NCBI GenBank assembly: GCA_015486815.1
Contig: WFQY01000536.1
Span: forward strand, 1-8,550
From: Phycisphaerae bacterium
GTDB taxonomy: Bacteria; Planctomycetota; Phycisphaerae; JAAYCJ01
Reading direction: 5' to 3'
Length of the DNA stretch: 8,550 nt
Shown: positions 1 to 6,791 of the stretch, one piece after another
How positions within the stretch are numbered: position 1 is the first letter of the stretch
Layout: every line of letters starts with the position of its first letter
Program-made: the position numbers and the translations under genes
Notes under the pieces: generated by a model
Seen by the model: the letters and a program-made list of their open reading frames with translations, nothing else
Told to the model about the DNA's origin: nothing
Databases searched by the model: none

Positions 1-1301
1 ATGATGTGATTCATGCTGGTGCTGGTAATGATAGAGTCTCAGGTGGCGAAGGCAACGATACAATCTATGGCGGAGCTGGCAATGATCGTATAGACGGCGG
101 AGCTGGCGATGATACCTTAATAGCAGGTGATGGAAATGATGTAATGAAAGGCGGAGCGGGTGATGATACTTTTAACTTTTCGCAGGCACAGGCAGGCAAT
201 GTCTATCGGGTTTCTGGCGGAAGCGGTAGTGACACAATCGACCTAAGTAGTTATAACGACAATCAAATACATCAATCTGAAGGCAGAATAGATGTAACGC
301 TTGATGACGGTGGTACGTTTACGATTTTGCATTCTGGTACTGAGCATATTCAGACAGGTGGGCACGCAAGTGCTGATTCCTCTTCACAAGCAACTGCGGA
401 GGATAGTACATCCACAGCGGATAGTGTATCATCGACAGTTGACACCACACAGCCTGAAACATCAGTGGATAGTAGCGTAGATACAACAACACAGACATCT
501 GATACTCCAGCTGACACATCGCCATCAGTCGCTGATACTACTCAACCTACTGATACTACGCAGACAGATACAACCGCTGATACGACAGCAGCCGACACTT
601 CGACAACGGAAGCTGCACCGACAGATGTCGCACCACAGCAGGTTGATACTGCTGCGCAGGTGAATGATACTCAGACCGATACCACTCCACATTCAACATC
701 TGATTCTACTGAACAGTCGGTTGTGGGTTCTGTCAAAACGGAAAATGCAGCACAAACTCCCGACACAGCTGACCAAAGAGCTGATCAGCCTGCGGATGTA
801 TCAGGGGCTGATGTGTCTGCTCGGTCGATACCGCCACAGATTTCGGATAATGATTTGCAAATATTGAATCCAGAGGAAGATTTACACGGACAGGTTAATG
901 TAACTCCTGCGGATATCGATATGCCCGATGTTGAGGTAAATTATCAGCCTGAGGATTTGCATACAGCTGATTCAAATCTCGATTTCGACGTGGTATCCGA
1001 AATTACACTATCCGAACATACGCAAGCAAGCGATGATGTTGAAACGGTGGATATTTCAGCTGACGATTTTGCTTATGACCCATCTCATCATCCCGCAACG
1101 GATAATGCTGAGCATCACGAGTTTGCTGCTGTAGGAGTATCATCGAAAGCTGATAATAGTGTTGGTGATGGCACCGCTGGCGAAGCCGATGCATCTGTCA
1201 GCGATTCGTCAGAGTCAATGGGATTGTTTGCAAAACTTTGGGCTTTGATAAGGGCTACCGGTGGTATTCAGGCGAATAATAGCGATAAGCAGGGAAGATA
1301 A
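1..1301 (+). CDS. RTX calcium-binding-repeat protein, C-terminal part (5' end outside window)
   Basis: The reading frame is open from the first bases of the window (first full codon at 3) and runs to TAA at 1299-1301. A GTG at 6 lies inside a repeat with no ribosome binding site, so this is the 3' part of a longer gene. Residues below count from that GTG codon. Residues 2-55 are six tandem RTX nonapeptides of the GGxGxD type, which in this family bind Ca2+ and fold as a beta-roll outside the cell. Residues 56-116 continue as a beta-rich cap with one more degenerate copy (69-77). Residues 120-271 are low complexity, rich in Thr, Asp, Ser and Ala. Residues 272-404 are acidic with a His cluster at 361-371, and 405-421 form a short hydrophobic/amphipathic segment near the C-terminus. 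No cysteine is visible. RTX proteins normally leave by type I secretion; the adaptor genes that follow 5 bases downstream agree with export. The role (adhesin, enzyme or surface-layer protein) cannot be told without the N-terminus. Confidence 0.85.
   Translation, partial: DVIHAGAGNDRVSGGEGNDTIYGGAGNDRIDGGAGDDTLIAGDGNDVMKGGAGDDTFNFSQAQAGNVYRVSGGSGSDTIDLSSYNDNQIHQSEGRIDVTLDDGGTFTILHSGTEHIQTGGHASADSSSQATAEDSTSTADSVSSTVDTTQPETSVDSSVDTTTQTSDTPADTSPSVADTTQPTDTTQTDTTADTTAADTSTTEAAPTDVAPQQVDTAAQVNDTQTDTTPHSTSDSTEQSVVGSVKTENAAQTPDTADQRADQPADVSGADVSARSIPPQISDNDLQILNPEEDLHGQVNVTPADIDMPDVEVNYQPEDLHTADSNLDFDVVSEITLSEHTQASDDVETVDISADDFAYDPSHHPATDNAEHHEFAAVGVSSKADNSVGDGTAGEADASVSDSSESMGLFAKLWALIRATGGIQANNSDKQGR
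9..170 (+). repeat. Six tandem 27-base units encoding RTX nonapeptides
   Basis: Six in-frame 27-base units encode GGxGxDxxx-type nonapeptides. The repetition is visible in the DNA: GGCGGAGCTGGC occurs at 69 and 96, exactly one unit apart, and a near copy (GGCGGAGCGGGT) at 150, two units further on. The array probably continues upstream of the window, because the first unit starts right at its edge. Confidence 0.9.
363..818 (+). other. Low-complexity Thr/Asp/Ser/Ala-rich coding segment
   Basis: About 150 codons of the RTX-repeat gene are built from loose, irregular repeats of Asp-Thr, Thr-Thr and Gln-Thr-Asp steps. There are almost no aromatic or basic residues and no cysteine. It is probably intrinsically disordered and strongly acidic, as expected for an extracellular spacer or stalk, and is rich in potential O-glycosylation sites. 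Degenerate GATAC/GACAC-type codon pairs recur in the DNA, so length variation by repeat slippage between strains is plausible. Confidence 0.75.
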
Positions 1302-1306
1302 TCAAA

Positions 1307-2176
1307 ATGAAACAAAGAATATTAATAGCTGGTTTAAGTATTGTTGTTGCGATATTTGTTGTGGCAGATATCGTTATTGCCTCTGAGCAATCGTCAGAGG
1401 AGCAATCGGCGTTTATTGTTCCGGGTATTACTCTGCCATATCATAATGTTACTCTCGGTCCTCTCCCTGCGGGTAGAATCGCTGATATAAAAGTCAAAGA
1501 AGGTGATATGGTCAAAAAAGGTCAGGTTTTGGTTGAACTTGACAGTAGCGTCCAGAAGCTGAAGACGGAAATAGCAAAAATCGTCTCGGATGCGATGAAA
1601 GCAAGTATGCAACTTGAAAAGGTACAGATGCAACTTGCACAGGAAGAACTCCATAGGATAACAAAACTTGTGCAAGAAAAGGCAGCTTCGAGTAAAGAGC
1701 TTCAGGATAGTGCCAAGCTCGCAACTATTGCCACTGCAAAATATCAAAAAGCCCTGCTGATGTATAAGAACGCAGTCAAATCATACGAACTCGAACAGTT
1801 AAAATTAAGGGAAATGAGTATCTATGCTCCTTTTGATGGCTATATTTCCAAAATACTCAAAGAGGCAGGCGAAAGTGTGGATGAGCGTGAGGGTGTGGTT
1901 TCCATGGTGCAGATAAATCCGCTCAAGGTATATTTCGATTGTCCGATCGCATTAGCGGGAAAAATTAAACTCGGAGATACTTTCGAAGTTAAGCCAGCTG
2001 ACACAAAGTGGAAACCGGATATAGGAAAAGTAATTTTCATAAGTCCGTCCGCTGACCCTGCCAGTCAGACGTTTAGGGTAAAGATAGAAATACCTAACAA
2101 AAACTCCAAATGGTTTGCAGGAATAAAAGTCTATGTTAATTTTGCGAATAAAGTTACAACCAAGCAGACAAAATAA
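1307..2176 (+). CDS. Periplasmic adaptor / membrane fusion protein (HlyD/AcrA family)
   Basis: This 289-residue protein is a periplasmic adaptor, the part that links an inner-membrane transporter to an outer-membrane channel. Residues 1-25 are a basic-then-hydrophobic signal peptide or anchor ending near a VIAS sequence. The first half of the lipoyl-like barrel-sandwich domain lies around 45-80 (PAGRIADIKVKEGDMVKKGQ). A Lys/Glu/Gln/Leu-rich alpha-helical hairpin spans about 82-170. The second lipoyl half follows at about 172-205 (YAPFDGYISKI) and a beta-barrel domain at 205-270. The SPSADPASQTFRVKIEIPN stretch near 247-265 resembles adaptors of RND-type pumps more than those of HlyB-type exporters. 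The start ATG has AGGGAAG at 1291-1297, inside the end of the upstream gene, so the two are probably co-translated. No transporter gene is adjacent; the partner must lie outside the window or be one of the unusual downstream proteins. The family call is firm, the substrate unknown. Confidence 0.9.
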   Translation: MKQRILIAGLSIVVAIFVVADIVIASEQSSEEQSAFIVPGITLPYHNVTLGPLPAGRIADIKVKEGDMVKKGQVLVELDSSVQKLKTEIAKIVSDAMKASMQLEKVQMQLAQEELHRITKLVQEKAASSKELQDSAKLATIATAKYQKALLMYKNAVKSYELEQLKLREMSIYAPFDGYISKILKEAGESVDEREGVVSMVQINPLKVYFDCPIALAGKIKLGDTFEVKPADTKWKPDIGKVIFISPSADPASQTFRVKIEIPNKNSKWFAGIKVYVNFANKVTTKQTK

Positions 2177-2186
2177 ATAGCTACAT

Positions 2187-2192
2187 AGGAGG
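2187..2192 (+). promoter_or_regulatory. Strong Shine-Dalgarno that fixes the PilZ gene start
   Basis: AGGAGG at 2187-2192 lies 9 bases before the ATG at 2202. It rules out an in-frame TTG at 2193, which would abut the site with no spacing. It is the strongest ribosome binding site in the five-gene unit, which may mean the PilZ protein is made in excess over its neighbours. Confidence 0.75.
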
Positions 2193-2201
2193 TTGGAAAA
2201 T

Positions 2202-2642
2202 ATGTTTGATGATATTGACAGAACTCAGGAACTTAACTTAAATGCGGAAGAAAGTTTTGAATTACTTCGTGAGCTCGAACGTAACACGCCTGAGGAAATC
2301 CGCAAACAGCGTACGCATTTCAGAATTCCCATAAAAACAAATATTGTTCTCCAACCGGGAAACTCTTCGCAGTTACTCGAATTTAAAGTAAAAGGAGTTA
2401 CCGGTGATATTTCCGAAAGTGGGCTTGGTGCTGTGTTTCCGATACCGATTCAGGTGGGTGATATATATCGGCTCAACTTCGAACAATCGCAAATTGATCT
2501 ACCTATGGTGTTTGCGCGATGTATGAGATGTGCGATGATAAGAGAAGGGCACTTCAATTGTGGCTTTAAGTTTTTCACAAATATAACACTACCGGAAAGT
2601 TTCGTTGCTGAAGCGGAAGCTAATACACGCGCGATGTTGTAG
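2202..2642 (+). CDS. PilZ-domain protein, probable c-di-GMP receptor
   Basis: A 146-residue soluble protein with no signal peptide or membrane segment, so cytosolic. Residues 1-33 are an acidic, mostly helical lead-in. The PilZ domain covers about 34-130. Both signature motifs for cyclic di-GMP binding are intact: R37-x3-R41 (RTHFR) and D69-x-S71-x2-G74 (DISESG). The closing strand GHFNCGFKFF (about 118-127) matches the usual end of the PilZ barrel. Established family knowledge says proteins with both motifs bind c-di-GMP and change partner interactions. There is no output domain, so it most likely acts by docking on another protein. The gene sits between two adaptor genes (25 bases after the first, 24 before the GAF-adaptor gene), so its partner is plausibly the cytosolic part of the GAF-adaptor or the M50 protein. 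That target is inference. Confidence 0.9.
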   Translation: MFDDIDRTQELNLNAEESFELLRELERNTPEEIRKQRTHFRIPIKTNIVLQPGNSSQLLEFKVKGVTGDISESGLGAVFPIPIQVGDIYRLNFEQSQIDLPMVFARCMRCAMIREGHFNCGFKFFTNITLPESFVAEAEANTRAML

Positions 2643-2666
2643 AAATTAATTAGGACAAAAACGAAA

Positions 2667-4541
2667 ATGACACAAGTTCAATCACCTGTAAAAGAAACGA
2701 AAGGAAAAAGGAGGAAAGACCCATATATTGCAATTGTGGAGTCTGCGAAGAAATCCGCATCGGTTACTTCTTTTTTTCAGGATGTCCTGCGTACAATTAC
2801 CGGTAGTTTCGCTGCTCCCTATGGCTTGATTTATGTTGAGGACAATTCTCAGGTTATAGAATATGATTGGCATACAGGATCGGACGATCCCAAACTGTGG
2901 AAATCCATCGTACATCAATTTCTTACCGATTCGCTCGAAAAAAAAGATGCTGCTGCAAGAATTCTTAATTCCAAAAGTAGTGCGGTCAAAGCAGCTCTTT
3001 TATCGGCACCGATTTTTAATGCACAGGGTACGACAATAGGGGCGATAGCATTGTTAGCTGTACCAATCAAACAGGAAGAAATCGTGTCCGCTCTTACTTC
3101 TTTGAAGACTTTTGCCACACTTGCGAGCTACGCTGCCCAATTGAAAAATGCGTCAGTAGATAAACATAGTGAGCAATCATCACAGACGAGTGATTATAGG
3201 GGGCTTTCTAAGTCAGCACGATTTAGTACCGCAGAAGAGCTTGCGTTTGCCATTACGAATAATCTGCGAACACAATTCGAATGTGAGCAGGTAGCAATCG
3301 GTATTGTTCAGCAGCCTAATGTAAAGATACTTTCAATTTCGGGAATGGATAGTATTATCAAACGAAATCCCGGAATTATCCCGTTGCTTGCTTCAATGGA
3401 GGAGTGTCTCGATGCCGCTGAGATTATCGTTTCTCAGGAAGATGAAAGTGTTTATGATGAACAGCAGAGGACATATTATCTTCACCGACAATGGCGTGCA
3501 TTTGCCAAGGGAGATGCGGTTGCTTCGATTCCGCTTAGATTCGAGGATAAAATCGTTGCCATCCTGAGTTTGAGAAGGTTGGCTGATAGGCCTTTTACCG
3601 TTGAAGAATTGGAAGATATTGAACGTAAGGTTTCACAATTTGTTCCCGGTCTGATTTTACTTCAGCGGGCTAACAGAAATTTGATTCGGCACATAAAAGA
3701 TAGTGCTAATAATGCTGTTGAGTGGTTTAAGACACCCGGACGATATAAATCGAAATCAGCTGTTGCTGTTGCAGTGATAGCGTCGTTTTGGTTTATGTTC
3801 GGTTCGATGAGTTATCATATAGCTGTTCCTTGCACTGTCGAGCCAGCGGTGGTGAGACACATATCCGCCCCTACAAATGCGGTATTGGCATCTGTCTTTT
3901 GTGTAGCTGGCGATAAAGTCAAACGAGGCGATATTCTCTGCGAACTCGATCATCGAAATCTCGATGATCAACTTGAAAAGGTGCAAGCTGAAATTGCTGT
4001 CTTTGATCATCAGATAGACAAATATCTCGCCAAAAACGACGCTGTTAATGTCAGGTTGATTCAGGCGAAAAAGACTCTTGCACAAACAAAATTGAAGATT
4101 ATTCGCAACCGCATCAGTCAGGCGATAATTCGAGCACCTATCGATGGTGTGATAATTTCGGGCGATTTGAGAAAGCAGGTAGGAAGTGTATTGAGTAAGG
4201 GAACTTCGCTGTTTGAAGTTGCTTCTTCTCACAAAATGACGATTAAAGCGCAGGTGCCCGAAAGTGAAATCGATGAACTTCGAACAAACCTTGCGGGGAT
4301 ATTCGTACCGTACGCTCAGCCGAGCAAATCATTAAATATGAAAGTAACCAGAATATATCCGAGAGCACAGATAGTAAACGGGAAAAATGTGTATATTGTC
4401 GAAGCACAAGTTAATGCCAATGATGATTGGATTAAACCCGGTATGGATGGTTCTGCTTCTATTAATGTTGGTAAGCGGCGGGTATATTGGATTGCCTTGC
4501 ATCGTGTTATTGATTATTTGAGATATAAGTTAGGACTATGA
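2667..4541 (+). CDS. GAF-GAF-transmembrane-HlyD adaptor fusion protein
   Basis: A 624-residue membrane protein joining a cytosolic sensor to a periplasmic adaptor. There is no N-terminal signal peptide; residues 1-20 are basic and polar. Two GAF-like alpha/beta domains follow at about 22-160 and 187-345; GAF domains bind small molecules or mediate dimerisation. One membrane helix lies at about 364-384. Beyond it is a HlyD-type domain: lipoyl half at about 398-433 (VAGDKVKRGDILCELDHR), a short helical hairpin at about 434-486, second lipoyl half at 487-521 (IIRAPIDGVIISG), beta-barrel to about 605, and a C-terminal amphipathic helix (WIALHRVIDYLRYKLGL). The start has a modest AGGA at 2652-2655. 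The stop overlaps the next start as ATGA, implying translational coupling with the M50 gene. Ordinary adaptors carry no cytosolic sensor, so this protein may pass a cytosolic signal to the envelope. The ligand cannot be read from the sequence; the HlyD part is more certain than the exact GAF boundaries. Confidence 0.85.
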   Translation: MTQVQSPVKETKGKRRKDPYIAIVESAKKSASVTSFFQDVLRTITGSFAAPYGLIYVEDNSQVIEYDWHTGSDDPKLWKSIVHQFLTDSLEKKDAAARILNSKSSAVKAALLSAPIFNAQGTTIGAIALLAVPIKQEEIVSALTSLKTFATLASYAAQLKNASVDKHSEQSSQTSDYRGLSKSARFSTAEELAFAITNNLRTQFECEQVAIGIVQQPNVKILSISGMDSIIKRNPGIIPLLASMEECLDAAEIIVSQEDESVYDEQQRTYYLHRQWRAFAKGDAVASIPLRFEDKIVAILSLRRLADRPFTVEELEDIERKVSQFVPGLILLQRANRNLIRHIKDSANNAVEWFKTPGRYKSKSAVAVAVIASFWFMFGSMSYHIAVPCTVEPAVVRHISAPTNAVLASVFCVAGDKVKRGDILCELDHRNLDDQLEKVQAEIAVFDHQIDKYLAKNDAVNVRLIQAKKTLAQTKLKIIRNRISQAIIRAPIDGVIISGDLRKQVGSVLSKGTSLFEVASSHKMTIKAQVPESEIDELRTNLAGIFVPYAQPSKSLNMKVTRIYPRAQIVNGKNVYIVEAQVNANDDWIKPGMDGSASINVGKRRVYWIALHRVIDYLRYKLGL

Positions 4542-6703
4542 GCGAATCGGAATCAAAAAATCATAAACAACAAGCTGCGATGAATGACAGATTAAAAAAT
4601 GTCAGGGTCGGTATAAGGTCTGATCTGGAGGTTACCCGACACGTATTTAATAATACGCCAGCTTATATAATACGTGATCCGCTGACATTCCGGAGTTTTA
4701 AGCTTGATGCGAAAGGATATTCAATATTTACCGCAATTAATAGGCATAAAGCTCTCGGAGAGATTTTCGATGAGCTTGTAAAGAACGGGACGCTATCGCT
4801 GGAGGATGAAGATAAATTTTATAGATTGGTATTTATGCTTCATTCTCTTAATTTTCTGAATCTGCCTGTTTCTGACAATGCGATGCTTTACAAACGCTAC
4901 GTTGCCAAAAAACGTGCGTTATTGAAATCGAGAATTTTTGGCATTATGTTTATGAAAGTTCCCTTCTTTAATCCCGATGCCTTTTTGAACGCTACGATTC
5001 GTTATGTGAATTTTATTTTTACGAAATGGTTCTTTGCTATCTGGCTGACAATAATAGCTCTCGCTATTTTTATAATTATAAAGAATAGCGAACAGTTTTT
5101 TGCGCCTATCCACAATTCGTTTATCTTCAAACATATAATATATATATGGGCGATATTGATAGTTCTGAAAGTATTTCATGAATTTGGCCATGCGTATGCC
5201 TGTAAGCATTTCGGGGGATATGTTCCCGAGATGGGTGCGTTTTTTGTGATGTTTACGCCGTTAGCTTATGTAAATGCGACAGCTGCTTGGAGTTTCCCTC
5301 GCAAACGCGATAGAATAATAGTTGCGATGGGGGGGATGTATATCGAGCTTATCTTTGCCGCTATTGCTGTTTTTGTCTGGTTTACGACCGCACCGGGATT
5401 TGTTCACAGCATTGCGTACTATATAGTATTTCTCGCAGGCATTGCGACTTTATTGTTTAACATTAACCCGTTAGCACGGTTCGATGGTTACTATGCGTTA
5501 AGTGATTGGCTTGAAATTCCTAATCTCAGAGGTCAAGCGACGCAATATATCGCCAGCTTATTCAAAAAGACATTTTTAGGCATTACCAAAAATAATCTGT
5601 TCGTTCCGTTAAAAACGAAAATTATTCTGCTTACGTTCGGAATAGCAAGTATCATCTATCGCACTACGGTCATACTTGCAATAGGATTGACCGCTGCGTG
5701 GAAATTTGCGATATTCGGATTGATACTGTCAGCTATGTTTTTATTTTCGTATTTCGGAACAAAAATATATCGATTTGCGAAATATCTTCTTTGCTCGGAA
5801 GAAACTCAGCCGGTGCGGACTCGTGCGGTTGCATTTGCAGTAATTATTTTCATCGTTGCTCCGATTATTATGTTTACCATTCCGTTTCCGAACGTAGCTC
5901 AGCCAGCTGGCGTGATAGAAGCACAAGATGAATTTCCTGTTTGTGCAAAGGTCGATGGCTTTCTCGAACAAATAAATATTGTGCCCGGGCAGAAAGTAAA
6001 TAAAGACACAATAATAGCGAAATTGCGAAACGATGATTGTGTAGAGGCATTTACGAGTGCTGAAACGAATTACCGTGTGTCGAACATTAGATATGATGCG
6101 TATCAAAATGTTGATATTGCAAAAGCTGTTCAGGAACGTGAATTGATGAAATCATATTTGTTTGAGCTAAAGCAGAAACGCAGGGATTTGGAAAATCTTA
6201 CGGTTAAAGCGGGTTTTGACGGTTTGGTTTTACAATCGTTATTAAATACCGATACCGGCAGATATATCCGCAAAGGTCAGCCGATAGCTTTAATCTCAAA
6301 CGGTAATTGGCAGGTACAGGCGGTTCTCTCGGAGCATGAATTTGCTACTATCAAGCCCAAAATAGGGGATAAGGTCAGGGTAAAAGTGTTGGCAAAGCCG
6401 TCTTATACTTTTGTCGGTGCGGTTAAGAGGATTGTGCCTGGTGGGACTAAGGATATCGATGATAACAAGCTGAACCTTACCGAAATAGCGGGTGGAGATA
6501 TTGCGGTCAATCCGAAAACGAAAAGGGCGGAGCAAACCTATTTTGAAGTAACAATAGCATTACCCTTAAATACCGGTAATACGAATTGGCTTAAAAGCGG
6601 TATGAGTTGTCAGGTTTGGTATTCCGCATCTCCCGAAACCATTGGCTCGAAACTCTACAAAAAACTCTCCTTAGCAATGAATAAAATTCTCCAAGTCAAA
6701 TAG
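4538..6703 (+). CDS. PqqD-like / M50 zinc metallopeptidase / HlyD-domain fusion protein
   Basis: A 721-residue polytopic inner-membrane protein. Residues 23-112 resemble PqqD-like winged-helix domains, which in peptide-maturation systems hold a substrate peptide. The M50 (site-2 protease type) core follows. H214-E-F-G-H218 in a membrane helix is the HExxH zinc motif, and N308-x-N-P-x4-D316-G is the second family motif, whose Asp is the third zinc ligand; the catalytic set is therefore complete. Hydrophobic segments occur at about 164-183, 199-219, 258-282, 289-309, 361-405 (two) and 428-450. The C-terminal part is a periplasmic HlyD-type domain: lipoyl halves at about 467-502 (DGFLEQINIVPGQKVNKD) and 552-588, a hairpin between them, then a beta-barrel. 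Such proteins are often annotated as putative peptide zinc metalloproteases. Its start overlaps the previous stop by 4 bases. It may cleave, anchor or help export the upstream RTX protein, or act on a membrane-bound regulator; the substrate is not evident. Confidence 0.9.
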   Translation: MSESESKNHKQQAAMNDRLKNVRVGIRSDLEVTRHVFNNTPAYIIRDPLTFRSFKLDAKGYSIFTAINRHKALGEIFDELVKNGTLSLEDEDKFYRLVFMLHSLNFLNLPVSDNAMLYKRYVAKKRALLKSRIFGIMFMKVPFFNPDAFLNATIRYVNFIFTKWFFAIWLTIIALAIFIIIKNSEQFFAPIHNSFIFKHIIYIWAILIVLKVFHEFGHAYACKHFGGYVPEMGAFFVMFTPLAYVNATAAWSFPRKRDRIIVAMGGMYIELIFAAIAVFVWFTTAPGFVHSIAYYIVFLAGIATLLFNINPLARFDGYYALSDWLEIPNLRGQATQYIASLFKKTFLGITKNNLFVPLKTKIILLTFGIASIIYRTTVILAIGLTAAWKFAIFGLILSAMFLFSYFGTKIYRFAKYLLCSEETQPVRTRAVAFAVIIFIVAPIIMFTIPFPNVAQPAGVIEAQDEFPVCAKVDGFLEQINIVPGQKVNKDTIIAKLRNDDCVEAFTSAETNYRVSNIRYDAYQNVDIAKAVQERELMKSYLFELKQKRRDLENLTVKAGFDGLVLQSLLNTDTGRYIRKGQPIALISNGNWQVQAVLSEHEFATIKPKIGDKVRVKVLAKPSYTFVGAVKRIVPGGTKDIDDNKLNLTEIAGGDIAVNPKTKRAEQTYFEVTIALPLNTGNTNWLKSGMSCQVWYSASPETIGSKLYKKLSLAMNKILQVK

Positions 6704-6791
6704 ATATTTACAATCTGTTATGACAATGTTATGATATGCGTTATCCGTAGTTTAGCTCTTATAGTGTAATTTTAATTTCGGGAGCGTATTT
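6704..6791 (+). promoter_or_regulatory. 88-base intergenic region, probable promoter region of the oxidoreductase pair
   Basis: This is the only sizeable gap in the window and separates two gene units of different function. It is AT-rich and carries short direct repeats: TGTTATGA at 6716-6723 and 6727-6734, then GTTAT again at 6740-6744, spaced about one helical turn apart. A TATAGT at 6760-6765 is close to a -10 box, but no convincing -35 box lies 16-18 bases upstream. GGGAG at 6780-6784, seven bases before the ATG at 6792, is a good ribosome binding site. No clear hairpin plus T-run terminator is visible, so read-through from the upstream operon is possible. Confidence 0.4.

Noticed and set aside
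6..8. GTG as the start codon of the RTX-repeat gene
   Set aside because: The frame is open upstream to the window edge, the codon falls inside an RTX repeat, and no ribosome binding site can be seen; the gene is cut by the window instead.
1..360. CRISPR-like array from regular short DNA repeats
   Set aside because: The 27-base periodicity is in frame, contiguous without spacers, and encodes RTX nonapeptides.
2193..2195. TTG as the start of the PilZ gene
   Set aside because: It directly abuts the AGGAGG site; ATG at 2202 has correct spacing.
3756..4232. 158-codon open frame on the - strand inside the GAF-HlyD gene
   Set aside because: It lies wholly antisense to a gene with clear domain content, its translation shows no recognisable domain, and no ribosome binding site supports it.
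6760..6765. TATAGT as a definite -10 promoter element
   Set aside because: It matches five of six consensus bases, but no recognisable -35 box lies at the right distance, and the region is AT-rich enough for chance matches. Kept only as a possibility in the intergenic entry.
6704..6791. Rho-independent terminator or riboswitch between the two gene units
   Set aside because: No GC-rich hairpin followed by a T-run and no conserved riboswitch core could be found by eye; 88 bases leaves little room for a riboswitch.
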